From the NCBI GenBank assembly GCA_050288105.1, contig JBNKDE010000019.1:1-64000 (forward strand): a stretch of 64,000 bases of DNA. Reading direction: 5' to 3'. The notes below the pieces were generated by a model that was not told the origin of the DNA, searched no databases, and saw only the letters and a program-made list of their open reading frames with translations. The DNA is from JACNJF01 sp050288105 (GTDB lineage Bacteria > Pseudomonadota > Gammaproteobacteria > GCA-001735895). The stretch's first letter is position 1; each line of letters begins with the position of its first letter. The position numbers and the translations under genes are program-made. Below, piece by piece: positions 44,900 to 52,610 of this stretch.

Positions 44900-47892
44900 G
44901 TCGGTTCACTATCTCCCGTCACAGGCGTCAACCACCAGTCACCGTCTCCCAGCGCGACCAGGCACAGCGCCATCAGATAGCCTTTACCCAGCATGCGGCG
45001 GCGAATTCTACGCAGCAGCTTGCTGGCTCGTTCTCGTTGCTGAACTTGTGCCAGCTCACGCGCCAGCGATTGGGCGACAGGTGCCGCATGTCTGCCCAGC
45101 ACCTTGGCCAGGGTACCGACCACGATGGCTGCACGATGGCGGGTGAAATCGCGTGCGAAGGAAACATACCCCATCTCCGACTGGATCTGGGTTTCACAGC
45201 CAAACAATACGATCAGCGGGCCAGGGCCCTGTGTTGTACGAGTGACATAGAGCTCGCTCAGCCGGCCCTGTTCCAGCACATCGTTCTCACCGATTTCCAG
45301 AGTGTCGCTCATCGCACTGCTCATTCCATGATGCGGCATCGCGACCAGCAGCTGTGGACCTTGTACACTGACAAACTGTTTCCAGGCCTCCCATTCCTTG
45401 ACCTTTTCCACCCGCGAAAAACATTGCGACAAAGCGGCAAAGGTTGCATCCCGGTCGTCAGCTTCTACTCGATTACTGCTTGCAAACAATACACTGGAAA
45501 TAGGAGCCAGGTCATTGGCTCCATCGACCGGTGCACTGCGGTTCTCCGGCTTCTGACCAGGCTGACTGTCGTGACGCTCGATAATCTTTTGCAGCGACCA
45601 GAAACCCAACGGGCAAATGCTGGTCATGGCGTCACGTTCATGCAAACTTAATTCGCTCGCTGCTTTGCATCCGGGACAATAAGTAGCATCACCCTCCAGG
45701 GCCTCCTGCCAGCGCTCGCATAAAGGCGCATTTTCAATTGGATAGCCACGATCGTACACAAACTCCAGCGGCACATAAGCGGTGGGATCCAGGTTCATGA
45801 GCTGAATGCTTTCCCCTGGGTCCTCGAATCCCTGGCTTATTAATTCCTTGTACAACAGATTGCCATGTACCGCTAAATTGCGCAGGAAATCTAGCGTTTC
45901 CTGATCGTCGGCATTCAACCCGCTCGCCTTGTTGTCAGGCTGTTGTCTGCGCACCAGCGATTTATCCGTCGCGAAAATTTCCTTGTTGAGCCATTCAATC
46001 GCCGGAGCGGTATGCTGAAGAGTGAAATTTCCACTGCCGCGCGTGCCGAAAATCGATAGCTTGCCGTCTTTAACAACGGCCAATGCGTCCACCGGCTCGC
46101 GATCCGACAAATCGATCACTTCACGTCGGCTCACTTCGGTTTTGACTCGCAGGTATTTCTTGCCTTCGATTTCAGCTTCGCCTGGTTCAAGCACCGGCGC
46201 GGTGAGAGTGATGATCTCAAAAGCCCTGCCCTGATGCAGGAAGGCAATCTCGGCTGATACAAGAGTCTCGTCGCCAGGAATATCGATGGACAGGATGCAG
46301 TCGGCCGTTCTGCTGCGCGGGTCCTTGGGCAGGAACAGTTTGCCTCGCTTTTCCTGCCCGTTGTATTTCAGTAACACGTCCAGCAACAGCCCGTCAGTCG
46401 GTACGGCTTGTTCACGAATACGCTCCGTGGCAACTGCTCGTGGCAAAGGGTCTTGCGGATCATCGGGACCGATCCAGCAACACAGGTCGTTACGCTGTCC
46501 CGCCAAAAAGGTCATCCTACGCCGACTTCCTTCAAGCACCGCTGCCTGCACAAATCGCTCCGGTAGTTCAGGGTGACCACCCGCGCCTGCCCCATCGGCT
46601 TCCTGCTTCGACGCGTCCTCTGAGACAGTGTCACTGGCTTCCTGATCATCTGCCGGATCCAGGTCCGGATCATCGAGCATGGGCACTTCGTCGAAGTCGC
46701 CCATATCCGCATCCGCGAATGTTTCTTCGTCGCCATCCAAACCATCGAACATACCGCGCAGGGTGCGTTTTTGTCTTGGGGTTGCTTCCGTCTTTTGCGG
46801 TTCAGGTTCCGCTACTGGTTCAGGTTCGAATTCTATTTCAGGAGGTGCCGCTACTGCCATGCGCGCCGCTCCGGCGTTATGATCGGCTATTTCATCCATG
46901 GCCTGTCGGCACAGATCGCTAGTTTCGCTGACTGGCAGGGAAACCAGGGCCTGTTGGATATCGAGCCCAGAGGGATGCGCCTGCAACAGTTCCCGCAGAC
47001 TACCGGGAGGAGCTAGTTTTAGTGCACCATTCTGCAGTCGCTCGATAAAACTCATGAAGTAACCGTGATAAGGCTCATTCATGGCCTCTATCCAGGGCAC
47101 CAGCAAAGCTGGATCCAGCCAGGGCGCCAGACGCGCCAGTAAAATAGCCTGGTACCAGTCTGCAAAGTAAAAGTCATACGGAGACTCGTCGCCGACAAAT
47201 TGCAGCAATGATGAGCGCTGATGATCATCGACCAGCGGTGCAAGCGTCGCCGCCACTACGATGCGCGGCCACATCGAGCCCTGCTGCTGGGCATCGTACA
47301 TAGCATCAAAAGCCGCGTCCTTCAGCAAGCCGACTTGCGCGAGATCCATCCAGCCCTCGAGCGCAAACTGACTATCATCCTGTAGCAGCAGTTCCACAGC
47401 CTGCTGGTGTAACTCACCCTCTAGCAAAGGCACCAATAATCCCAGACCCTGGCGCTCGAAAGCATAGGTTTTATTAACCAGCTGAGTAGCTATTTGCCTC
47501 GCCCGCTCGGCATCTCTACTGCTGACCGCCAGATAGACCTCTACATTCCCTCCTATACCGTCCACATCACCGAGATCCAGTACGGCCCGGCTGGGGGGAT
47601 CGAGATAAAGCAGGCAACGCGGCAGGTATTGCAGGACATCAAGCATCAGCGCTGGGTCGAATTCCTGCCAGCGCCTGGCCAGCGCCTGGCAGGTCAGGTC
47701 TCTGATGGAGAAAAATGGCGGATGAGCCCCGCCACCATCGGCACTGATGTGCGCCATCATGGCAACGCAATAGATACTGTCGAGGGGTACCCTATCAGCC
47801 AACAGAGGGATGAGTTGAGGATCTGGATTTTGGAGTAGCCATTGTTGCAGCCTGCTCGATGTATTTGCACCGGTTAGTTGTTCTGTTGTCAT
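44896..47892 (-). CDS. CHAT-like caspase-fold protease with HEAT-like N-terminus
   Basis: 998 residues. Residues about 1-345 are helical HEAT-like repeats (LLQFVGDESPYDFYF, LLARLAPWLDPALLVPWIEAM). A disordered acidic Glu-Pro/Asp linker covers about 350-440, then a beta-rich domain (about 443-600). A zinc-ribbon-like pair lies near 734-760 (YCPGCKAA and SICPLGFW). The C-terminal part fits CHAT: LLVAMPHHGM gives the candidate His near 851 and PLIVLFGCETQ the candidate Cys near 898, followed by AAIVVGTLAKVLG and LARELAQ as in the family's final helices. CHAT peptidases cleave partner proteins in immunity modules such as gRAMP/Craspase. Coupled to the MBL gene; 171 bp divergent from a DUF2235 gene. 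Confidence 0.72.
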   Translation of the reverse strand: MTTEQLTGANTSSRLQQWLLQNPDPQLIPLLADRVPLDSIYCVAMMAHISADGGGAHPPFFSIRDLTCQALARRWQEFDPALMLDVLQYLPRCLLYLDPPSRAVLDLGDVDGIGGNVEVYLAVSSRDAERARQIATQLVNKTYAFERQGLGLLVPLLEGELHQQAVELLLQDDSQFALEGWMDLAQVGLLKDAAFDAMYDAQQQGSMWPRIVVAATLAPLVDDHQRSSLLQFVGDESPYDFYFADWYQAILLARLAPWLDPALLVPWIEAMNEPYHGYFMSFIERLQNGALKLAPPGSLRELLQAHPSGLDIQQALVSLPVSETSDLCRQAMDEIADHNAGAARMAVAAPPEIEFEPEPVAEPEPQKTEATPRQKRTLRGMFDGLDGDEETFADADMGDFDEVPMLDDPDLDPADDQEASDTVSEDASKQEADGAGAGGHPELPERFVQAAVLEGSRRRMTFLAGQRNDLCCWIGPDDPQDPLPRAVATERIREQAVPTDGLLLDVLLKYNGQEKRGKLFLPKDPRSRTADCILSIDIPGDETLVSAEIAFLHQGRAFEIITLTAPVLEPGEAEIEGKKYLRVKTEVSRREVIDLSDREPVDALAVVKDGKLSIFGTRGSGNFTLQHTAPAIEWLNKEIFATDKSLVRRQQPDNKASGLNADDQETLDFLRNLAVHGNLLYKELISQGFEDPGESIQLMNLDPTAYVPLEFVYDRGYPIENAPLCERWQEALEGDATYCPGCKAASELSLHERDAMTSICPLGFWSLQKIIERHDSQPGQKPENRSAPVDGANDLAPISSVLFASSNRVEADDRDATFAALSQCFSRVEKVKEWEAWKQFVSVQGPQLLVAMPHHGMSSAMSDTLEIGENDVLEQGRLSELYVTRTTQGPGPLIVLFGCETQIQSEMGYVSFARDFTRHRAAIVVGTLAKVLGRHAAPVAQSLARELAQVQQRERASKLLRRIRRRMLGKGYLMALCLVALGDGDWWLTPVTGDSEPT

Positions 47893-48063
47893 TATAGCCT
47901 CCCTGATAATGCGTACAGTTGGAACCGCATAAACACAAGCTTAACCTATCATCTGCTGATAACCTAGAATGCTTGCGGCCTATTACGCCTTATGCAAACA
48001 TACGATGCAAGGAATTACAGCAGACTTGTTTTTTTCAAGAACTCGCAATTTTACGGAAAGATC
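47893..48063. promoter_or_regulatory. Shared divergent promoter region of the CHAT-MBL and DUF2235 genes
   Basis: 171 bp feeding both directions. GGAGGCT directly before the CHAT ATG (minus strand) is a good ribosome site, and GGAAAG precedes the DUF2235 ATG. Promoter boxes were not assigned. The arrangement is what ties the three genes together as one candidate module. Confidence 0.4.
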
Positions 48064-49122
48064 ATGAAAAGAATCATCATATGTGCTGACGGCACATGGA
48101 ATATGCGTGACCAGATCGACAGTCAAAGCGGTCAACGCCGTCCCACCAATGTCACCAAAACTGCACGCGGCATACTACCGCGCGATAGCAAGGGTATCGA
48201 CCAGGTGGTGTTTTACCACGACGGCGTCGGTACTGGCGGCCCGCTTGATAAGTTTACCGGCGGGGCTTTCGGCAAGGGCATCGAGGAGAATATTCGTAAT
48301 CTTTACCGTGCTATCGTCTACAACTACGAACCAGATGACGAGTTATTCTTCTTCGGCTTCAGCCGCGGCGCCTTCACCGTACGCACTCTAGCTGGATTCA
48401 TGAACTTCGTCGGTCTCATCGAAAAGGACGACGACTATTATGTGCCCGAAATCTACAATTGCTACGAAAAAAACAAGCATAAAGGCTCACCAGAGTGGGA
48501 GAACGCTTTTCATAATATCCAGGGCACCCGCCCATGCCCTCCAATTAAATTCATAGGTGTATGGGATACTGTGGGCGCTCTAGGTGCCCCAGGAGTAATC
48601 GGCAAGATAGCCAGTGCATTGCATAACAACAAGTATGCTTATCATGACGTCAATCTGAATAAAAACATCCTGTCTGCATATCATGCATTAGCCATCGATG
48701 AACGCCGAAAACCCTTCCTGCCCACTCTATGGACACGAACCGCCGACTGGCCTGGTGAATTAGAACAGGCCTGGTTTGCCGGCGTCCACTCTAATGTCGG
48801 CGGCGGATACAAGCCGGATGGCCTGGCCAACGAAGCTCTGCACTGGATCATCGCGAAGGCAGTGGCCAACGGGCTTGAGGTTGACTGGGAGTATCTGGAT
48901 AAATTCGAACCCCATTATGAATCGACTCTGCATGACTCCATGAGCCTGAAATACCGTTTATTTGGCCCAGGTATACGTCGCTTGGCGCAACATCTGGATG
49001 ATGGAGAATCGCTGCACGAATCCGCACTCAAACGCATACAGGACAATGAATGCAAATACGGTCCTGAAAACCTGCAACAGGCATTAAACCGCTTGCCGGT
49101 TATAAGCACTAAACCACATTGA
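48064..49122 (+). CDS. DUF2235 alpha/beta hydrolase (Tle-like lipase)
   Basis: The ATG at 48064 is chosen over the frame opening at 47992 because GGAAAG lies just upstream and the family start MKRIIICADGTWN follows. 352 residues. DUF2235 core: CADGTWN, VVFYHDGVGTGG, nucleophile Ser100 in FFGFSRGAFTVR, GVWDTVGALG, and FAGVHSNVGGGY carrying the probable catalytic His. Members include type VI secretion phospholipases (Tle1-like) and stand-alone enzymes. No VgrG or immunity gene is nearby. Divergent placement 171 bp from the CHAT-MBL operon suggests a shared regulatory region. Confidence 0.85.
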   Translation: MKRIIICADGTWNMRDQIDSQSGQRRPTNVTKTARGILPRDSKGIDQVVFYHDGVGTGGPLDKFTGGAFGKGIEENIRNLYRAIVYNYEPDDELFFFGFSRGAFTVRTLAGFMNFVGLIEKDDDYYVPEIYNCYEKNKHKGSPEWENAFHNIQGTRPCPPIKFIGVWDTVGALGAPGVIGKIASALHNNKYAYHDVNLNKNILSAYHALAIDERRKPFLPTLWTRTADWPGELEQAWFAGVHSNVGGGYKPDGLANEALHWIIAKAVANGLEVDWEYLDKFEPHYESTLHDSMSLKYRLFGPGIRRLAQHLDDGESLHESALKRIQDNECKYGPENLQQALNRLPVISTKPH

Positions 49123-49405
49123 GTTAATCTATTCCAACACCATTCACAGGCGCTTGTTAGATTACTGCCGTTTGCATCGGCTCGTCAGTTTCCTCTGCAT
49201 TCTCCACTTGCGGTAAATACCCAACCAACTCGTGTTTTGAGCAAAAGGAAGCGTTCAGCATGAACTGATCTCATGTGTCTAAACAACCACTCCTTTGACA
49301 TAGCTAACTAAAAGAATTATCTGATCTTACAAAACTCATATCTTGAACATGCCAGATCAAGCATGGATGACTAGCTGTCAGCACATAATCATCACTGCCC
49401 CCTTT

Positions 49406-49822
49406 TTACACTTCTCCAGCCTTATCAGCAGGACTCCCTTCTTCGTAAGCCACGATCCCCTCCGGTAAAATCTCCCACGGTGCTTTCGAGCCAACGAAGA
49501 TATGCATACCAATCGATATACCGGGGTCGCCATCCACACAGCCCAGAGTAACGCCATGTACCTGACCTTCGACTGTACCGCAAAGTGTGGAACCACAGAT
49601 ACTGCAAAACTTTATACCGCCACCGTTTTGAGATTCGTAACTGGTAAGACTTTCTTCTCCATGAACCCATTCAAATGTACCTGGCTCGATTTCCGCATAA
49701 GCGGATGCTTGCGCGCTAAACGCTTTGCGACACATAGAACAATGGCATGACCGCGCATTATGAAGAGCGCCGTGAACAATGTACGCTACTTCCCCACAGA
49801 AACATGATCCTCGAATTTGCAT
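49406..49822 (-). CDS. GFA/CENP-V-family zinc protein
   Basis: 138 residues with the GFA zinc ligands: GSCFCGEVAY, SCHCSMCRK, and FCSICGSTLCG near the middle. The family includes glutathione-dependent formaldehyde-activating enzyme and many uncharacterised members. Formaldehyde handling would suit a cell that oxidises alcohols, but this is weak since most GFA proteins have no proven activity. A good purine-rich site (AAGGAG) precedes ATG. It stands alone. Confidence 0.85.
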   Translation of the reverse strand: MQIRGSCFCGEVAYIVHGALHNARSCHCSMCRKAFSAQASAYAEIEPGTFEWVHGEESLTSYESQNGGGIKFCSICGSTLCGTVEGQVHGVTLGCVDGDPGISIGMHIFVGSKAPWEILPEGIVAYEEGSPADKAGEV

Positions 49823-50273
49823 GGTAACTCCTTACTGAGCCTAACTTGTTGATTTGTACCATAAGCTTTACATCTACCTATGGCGTAATGGAGGGCAGCT
49901 ATTACTTTTTGGTTTTCTTTGCCATGCAGCGAAACCTCAGTGAAAATTTGCACTACCATGCATAGGATAATTTCGCGTGCAACGGGTTGCCAACCATTAT
50001 TTCGGATAATGCAAAATTGAGACTCGAACCCATTGGGTCAGCAATCGATTCAAATTACTGCAATTTACCAACTACGCCCCTTTTTTCCTGATGAAATGCA
50101 GAACAATATTAAATTACGCTTAGCAGAATAGAAAATTAATGAATTTAATTAACTGGTACAACATATAAATAAACACCAATTACAGTTCATTGACTATTAA
50201 CTGTCAACTGGTGACTTTGGAGTCTGTATTTCATGCTTTGGTTAACGGTGATAATGTTGTTTTATCTGTTTTA
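49823..50273. other. Intergenic stretch with a possible tRNA relic
   Basis: About 450 bp without a credible gene. Read on the minus strand, 50011-50080 resembles a decayed tRNA: it begins GGGGCGTAG (as in tRNA-Trp-type acceptors), has a stem-like CAGTAAT..ATTGCTG centre, and ends with GGTTCGAGTC, an exact T-arm core. The D-arm is shortened and the acceptor 3' half does not pair with the 5' half, so it cannot be a working tRNA. The remainder shows nothing recognisable. Confidence 0.3.
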
Positions 50274-51185
50274 TTACAACGCTATCAACCCCAGCGCCTG
50301 CTCTTCACAACTCGTCCTGACCTTTTTATTCAGCACTTTCAGCCACTGTTCAGGAATCGCATCCTGCCCATAAAATGCACCAGCTAACATTCCGGCAATC
50401 GCCGCTGTAGTATCAGCATCACCACCTCGATTCACCACGTCGACCAGAATATCGTAGACTGTTTCGAATTGAAAAAATGACTGAAACACGACCTGTAACG
50501 TTTCTACGATCCAGCCGCTGGGATTTTCTATTTTACGTTGATCATAGCGATAGATATGATGCTGTTGCACCAGCTGATCTGATATTCGCTGCATGCTCAG
50601 TTTACTACCGCCGTTTAAGGCACAGATCAGCATTTTCAGGATGGACTCTGTTCCGGCATCAGCTACCGGACTATGATGCGTGACATGCGACTGGATGCGG
50701 TTAGCCTGGATCATTTCCTGCTCTGGCCGATTCCAGTAACTGAGCGCTATAGGCAGACAGCGCATGCAGGCGCCATTTCCAGCATCGTGCTCATTTTCAG
50801 GCACTTCGGTCGTGCCATTATTGCGATACTGGATAATTCCGCGCCGAACCGTATGACCGATATCAACCGGCTTAGTGCGCATCCATTCACTAAAGGACTC
50901 CGCCACCTTTTCCGCCACAACATCCTTGTGCTGAATAATACTGCAACCCAGAGCCAAAGCCATTTCTGTATCATCGGTTACCTGACCGGGTTTCAGGTTG
51001 AGCCAGCCACCACCAATCATTTTATGGTGCTGACCATGTTTGAGTCTGATTTCTTTTGGGGTCAGAAACTCGGTGGTCGCACCCAGTGCATCACCAACCG
51101 CTAATCCCAGATAGGCACCGACTGCTCTTTGCGCGATAGACAGTGAACCTTGCGGTTTACTCTTCAGGTCCAAAACAGACGTCAT
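50274..51185 (-). CDS. draG: ADP-ribosyl-[dinitrogen reductase] glycohydrolase (DraG)
   Basis: I start at ATG 51185 (MTSVLDLKS), overlapping the end of nifQ by 29 bp; a start at 51242 is possible. About 303 residues. Metal-binding signature regions: GLAVGDALG near the N-terminus, GQVTDDTEMALAL, and VNRGGDADTTAAIAGMLAG near the C-terminus, all typical of the DraG/ADP-ribosylhydrolase fold. DraG removes ADP-ribose from the arginine of NifH, re-activating nitrogenase after dark or ammonium shock. Its partner transferase DraT is not in the window. Confidence 0.92.
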   Translation of the reverse strand: MTSVLDLKSKPQGSLSIAQRAVGAYLGLAVGDALGATTEFLTPKEIRLKHGQHHKMIGGGWLNLKPGQVTDDTEMALALGCSIIQHKDVVAEKVAESFSEWMRTKPVDIGHTVRRGIIQYRNNGTTEVPENEHDAGNGACMRCLPIALSYWNRPEQEMIQANRIQSHVTHHSPVADAGTESILKMLICALNGGSKLSMQRISDQLVQQHHIYRYDQRKIENPSGWIVETLQVVFQSFFQFETVYDILVDVVNRGGDADTTAAIAGMLAGAFYGQDAIPEQWLKVLNKKVRTSCEEQALGLIAL

Positions 51186-51738
51186 AGTCTTTACAGACTT
51201 CACAACTGGGTGCGCGACAGGTGTATATCCCTTCCGCTTCACAGAGTTGTTTGTAGAGGAATTTCTTCCACTTCATATCTTTTACATTACGTTCTGCCAG
51301 AGGGGCAAAGTTTTGCTGCATCAACTTTGTCAGGTCTGAGCGCTCCCATAATCCGAGATCCTGCCACAGGTGATCACTCCCCAGGCAACCAGCGATGACG
51401 ATATCGATCATCCAGCGTTGTGATTCATCGTTTTCCTGAGTGGATTGCAATAACAGCGTTCTCAGATCTTCTACTTCGTCCATGCGTGCAAGATCTAATA
51501 GTTTCTGAGGATTCTGTAATTCGTTAATATCGAACGATGGAAAATGCTTTTCCATCATTTGATAAAAGCCATGCTGCGTTAAGCCCAGCCAGTCAGGTAA
51601 TACACCCTCGCCACAGGTCCACGAGGCCAGCATGCGTGCAAGGGTATCTTCAATTGCATGACCCTGACGCGATTGCATCAGGCGTCGGTAAACCTGCTCG
51701 GGTGTGTTTTCCTGACTCACTATCGCTGCGCTCAACAT
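51157..51738 (-). CDS. nifQ: NifQ, molybdenum donor for FeMo-cofactor
   Basis: Start taken at ATG 51738 (MLSAAIVSQ), 5 bp after the ferredoxin stop; the longer frame to 51825 would overlap that gene. 193 residues ending with CRAPSCEVCKDYDVC, the Cys-x4-Cys-x2-Cys-x5-Cys motif of NifQ that holds a Mo-Fe-S cluster. Upstream helices (MLASWTCGEG, HLWQDLGLWERSDL, WKKFLYKQLCE) match the family. It supplies molybdenum to NifEN/NifH for cofactor assembly. Confidence 0.92.
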   Translation of the reverse strand: MLSAAIVSQENTPEQVYRRLMQSRQGHAIEDTLARMLASWTCGEGVLPDWLGLTQHGFYQMMEKHFPSFDINELQNPQKLLDLARMDEVEDLRTLLLQSTQENDESQRWMIDIVIAGCLGSDHLWQDLGLWERSDLTKLMQQNFAPLAERNVKDMKWKKFLYKQLCEAEGIYTCRAPSCEVCKDYDVCFGPEE

Positions 51739-51742
51739 GCTA

Positions 51743-52099
51743 TTACATTGCCTCGTATTCCACCAGTACGTCTTCGTCGCGCGGTATAAACTGACAGGCC
51801 AGTCTCCAGGTGCTGGGCAGATCATCGACGATCATTTGTTCCATTTCTTCCTTGCTGATTTTTCCTAATTCTCTCAGTACTGTTTTTTCTTTCTCTTCAA
51901 GGTGATAGCCCATAGGGGTTTTATCGCCCAGGTATTTAACCTTAATTGCGCAGCTACCACATTCACCATCACCACATTCAAACCTGATGGGTATCTTGTT
52001 GGTTCGGGCTATTTTTAAAACTGTTTCTGTAAAACTTCCTGCAACCGCATAGACAGTTTTATCTTTGTACTCAGGATTGCTAAATGTTACTAAAGGCAT
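51743..52099 (-). CDS. Nif-associated 2Fe-2S ferredoxin with C-terminal extension
   Basis: 118 residues. Plant-type 2Fe-2S binding loop CGDGECGSC with the fourth Cys in RLACQF. It has a spacer helix (LGKISKEEMEQMIVDDL) between, as in ferredoxins of nitrogen-fixation clusters. It likely supplies electrons for cofactor assembly or to nitrogenase. Sits directly before nifQ, and behind the hairpin-rich repeat that separates it from a second 2Fe-2S ferredoxin gene. Confidence 0.88.
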   Translation of the reverse strand: MPLVTFSNPEYKDKTVYAVAGSFTETVLKIARTNKIPIRFECGDGECGSCAIKVKYLGDKTPMGYHLEEKEKTVLRELGKISKEEMEQMIVDDLPSTWRLACQFIPRDEDVLVEYEAM

Positions 52100-52116
52100 A
52101 GAAATATCTCCTCAAT

Positions 52117-52266
52117 TTAGGGAACCTCTGATTAATTCAAAGGTTCCTGCGGCACAGCAATATGCCGCCAAAATGGATGGCTACAAGCCATTGACCTGGG
52201 AGAAAAACGAAAACCATATTTTTCGTTTTTCATGCTCTGATAGTTCATGGATAGACTATTCAGAGC
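52117..52266 (-). repeat. Dispersed hairpin-rich repeat, copy 2 (MITE-like)
   Basis: Fills most of the 179-bp gap between the two ferredoxin genes. Five hairpins follow each other in the plus-strand reading: GGAACCT..AGGTTCC, GCGGCA..TGCCGC, ATGGCT-ACA-AGCCAT, AAAAACGAAAA..TTTTTCGTTTTT, and GCTCTGATAGT..ACTATTCAGAGC. Its reverse complement aligns with 13242-13383. The end TTAGGGAACCTCTGATTAAT is nearly the same as the start of copy 1 (TTAGGGGAGCTCTGAATAAT), so the ends look like terminal inverted repeats. If transcribed with the nif operon it would form a strongly structured mRNA. Confidence 0.7.
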
Positions 52267-52278
52267 TTCTTAAAATAC

Positions 52279-52563
52279 TCAGGTTGGCTTAACTTTACAG
52301 TCACCGAGAATTTGCGCCTGGCAGGCCAGACGATTATGACGCCCTGCCATATTTTCCTTCAAAACCTTCTCTTCCAGAACTGATGGCTCTGTTAAATTAT
52401 TCCAGCCTTCAGTCACTTCCATAATACAGGTACCACAGTCACCTTCGCGGCATCCGTAGATAATTCCCGCGCCTATTTTTTCAGATACTTCAATCACACG
52501 TGTACCCGCAGGTACGTTAACAGTCTGATTGATATCTTCAAAAGTTATTTTACCTTTTGCCAT
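52279..52563 (-). CDS. 2Fe-2S ferredoxin of the nif operon
   Basis: 94 residues. Binding loop CREGDCGTC followed by the fourth Cys in RLACQAQ; compact plant-type ferredoxin without extension. It follows the fprA gene after 47 bp on the same strand. It could carry electrons to FprA or to the cofactor machinery. With FdxN and the 51743-52099 protein it makes three ferredoxins in this cluster. Confidence 0.9.
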   Translation of the reverse strand: MAKGKITFEDINQTVNVPAGTRVIEVSEKIGAGIIYGCREGDCGTCIMEVTEGWNNLTEPSVLEEKVLKENMAGRHNRLACQAQILGDCKVKPT

Positions 52564-52610
52564 GTCTATTACCTTTAAAGTTGATTTTTAACGTTAAAAT
52601 TTATGAGCAG

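Noticed and set aside
48064..49122. DUF2235 gene as part of a type VI secretion effector locus
   Set aside because: No VgrG, PAAR, Hcp or immunity-type gene lies nearby.
52065..52292. 75-residue plus-strand frame between ferredoxin genes
   Set aside because: It lies across the hairpin repeat and antisense to the nif operon; no coding signal.
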